Origin: an uncultured Aquincola sp.
GTDB taxonomy: Bacteria > Pseudomonadota > Gammaproteobacteria > Burkholderiales > Burkholderiaceae
Reading direction: 5' to 3'
DNA: 38,921 bases
Assembly: GCA_937883885.1 (NCBI GenBank)
Contig: CAKZXL010000388.1
Location: forward strand, 1-38,921
A program made the position numbers and the translations under genes. Below, one piece after another: positions 38,886-38,921 of the stretch (positions within the stretch are counted from its first letter, which is position 1; each line of letters starts with the position of its first letter). Below the pieces are notes generated by a model. The model searched no databases. It was not told the DNA's origin and was given only the letters and a program-made list of their open reading frames with translations.

Positions 38886-38921
38886 TGAACGCTGCCAACG
38901 CCATGACCCTCACCTTCCACC
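38885..38921 (+). CDS. Start of a further gene, truncated by the window end
   Basis: ATG 38885 overlaps the preceding stop codon by one base and opens a frame of 12 codons (M-N-A-A-N-A-M-T-L-T-F-H) to the end of the window. A second ATG lies at 38903. Too little is present to identify it. The overlap suggests translational coupling with the DUF3034 gene. Confidence 0.4.
   Translation, partial: MNAANAMTLTFH

Overview
The window reads as a chromosomal segment of a high-GC betaproteobacterium, most likely order Burkholderiales. Grounds: very GC-rich third codon positions, the gene order rimP-nusA-infB-rbfA-truB-typA, a glucokinase-like protein fused to an RpiR regulator, and a DUF3034 protein. 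No species is claimed.

Layout. (1) 1-436 is the 3' end of a GlnT-type glutamine synthetase gene. (2) 437-5467 is an inserted, visibly less GC-rich block. It holds a decayed fragment of an eamA-type transporter gene, an unassigned spacer, one very large gene (847-5151, TTG start) for a STAND/NACHT-like NTPase with a C-terminal PD-(D/E)xK nuclease, and the 3' remnant of an IS5-family transposase. The block is bounded by two copies of a 38-base sequence (401-438 and 5436-5473) that contains the end of the glutamine synthetase gene. (3) 5468-8070 holds an intact EamA transporter, a ParE-type toxin-antitoxin pair on the minus strand, and a patatin-like lipase. (4) 7974-19137 is one long minus-strand unit, rimP-nusA-infB-rbfA-truB-typA, followed without a clear break by an EamA transporter, an alpha/beta hydrolase and dusA. 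A good sigma70-like promoter lies upstream of rimP. (5) fabI (plus) faces a SHOCT-domain exported protein (minus) across a structured repeat.

(6) 21439-32962 is a complete maltose/maltodextrin locus on the plus strand: lamB, a GH13 alpha-glucosidase, malK, malE, malF, malG, a lipoprotein alpha-amylase and a Glk-RpiR fusion. LamB, MalE, MalF and MalG closely follow the E. coli proteins, but no malT is present. Three palindromes of the form TGTA-N7-TACA (two with one end base changed) precede lamB and are likely operators for the RpiR part. The kinase half carries Asn where the catalytic Asp of Glk is expected, so it may be a sugar sensor.

(7) 33062-38921 holds a PLP-dependent Orn/Lys/Arg decarboxylase (minus), nfeD and an SPFH/stomatin gene (plus), tRNA-Ser(GGA) with a strong terminator, a probably frameshifted gene of unknown function next to the tRNA, a DUF3034 outer-membrane-type protein, and the first codons of a further gene.

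The best candidate for an undescribed system is the single-gene STAND-nuclease block at 847-5151. Its NTPase is at the extreme N terminus and its nuclease at the C terminus, the reverse of the usual Avs/bNACHT order. Second is the putative pseudokinase-regulator of the maltodextrin locus together with its palindromic sites.
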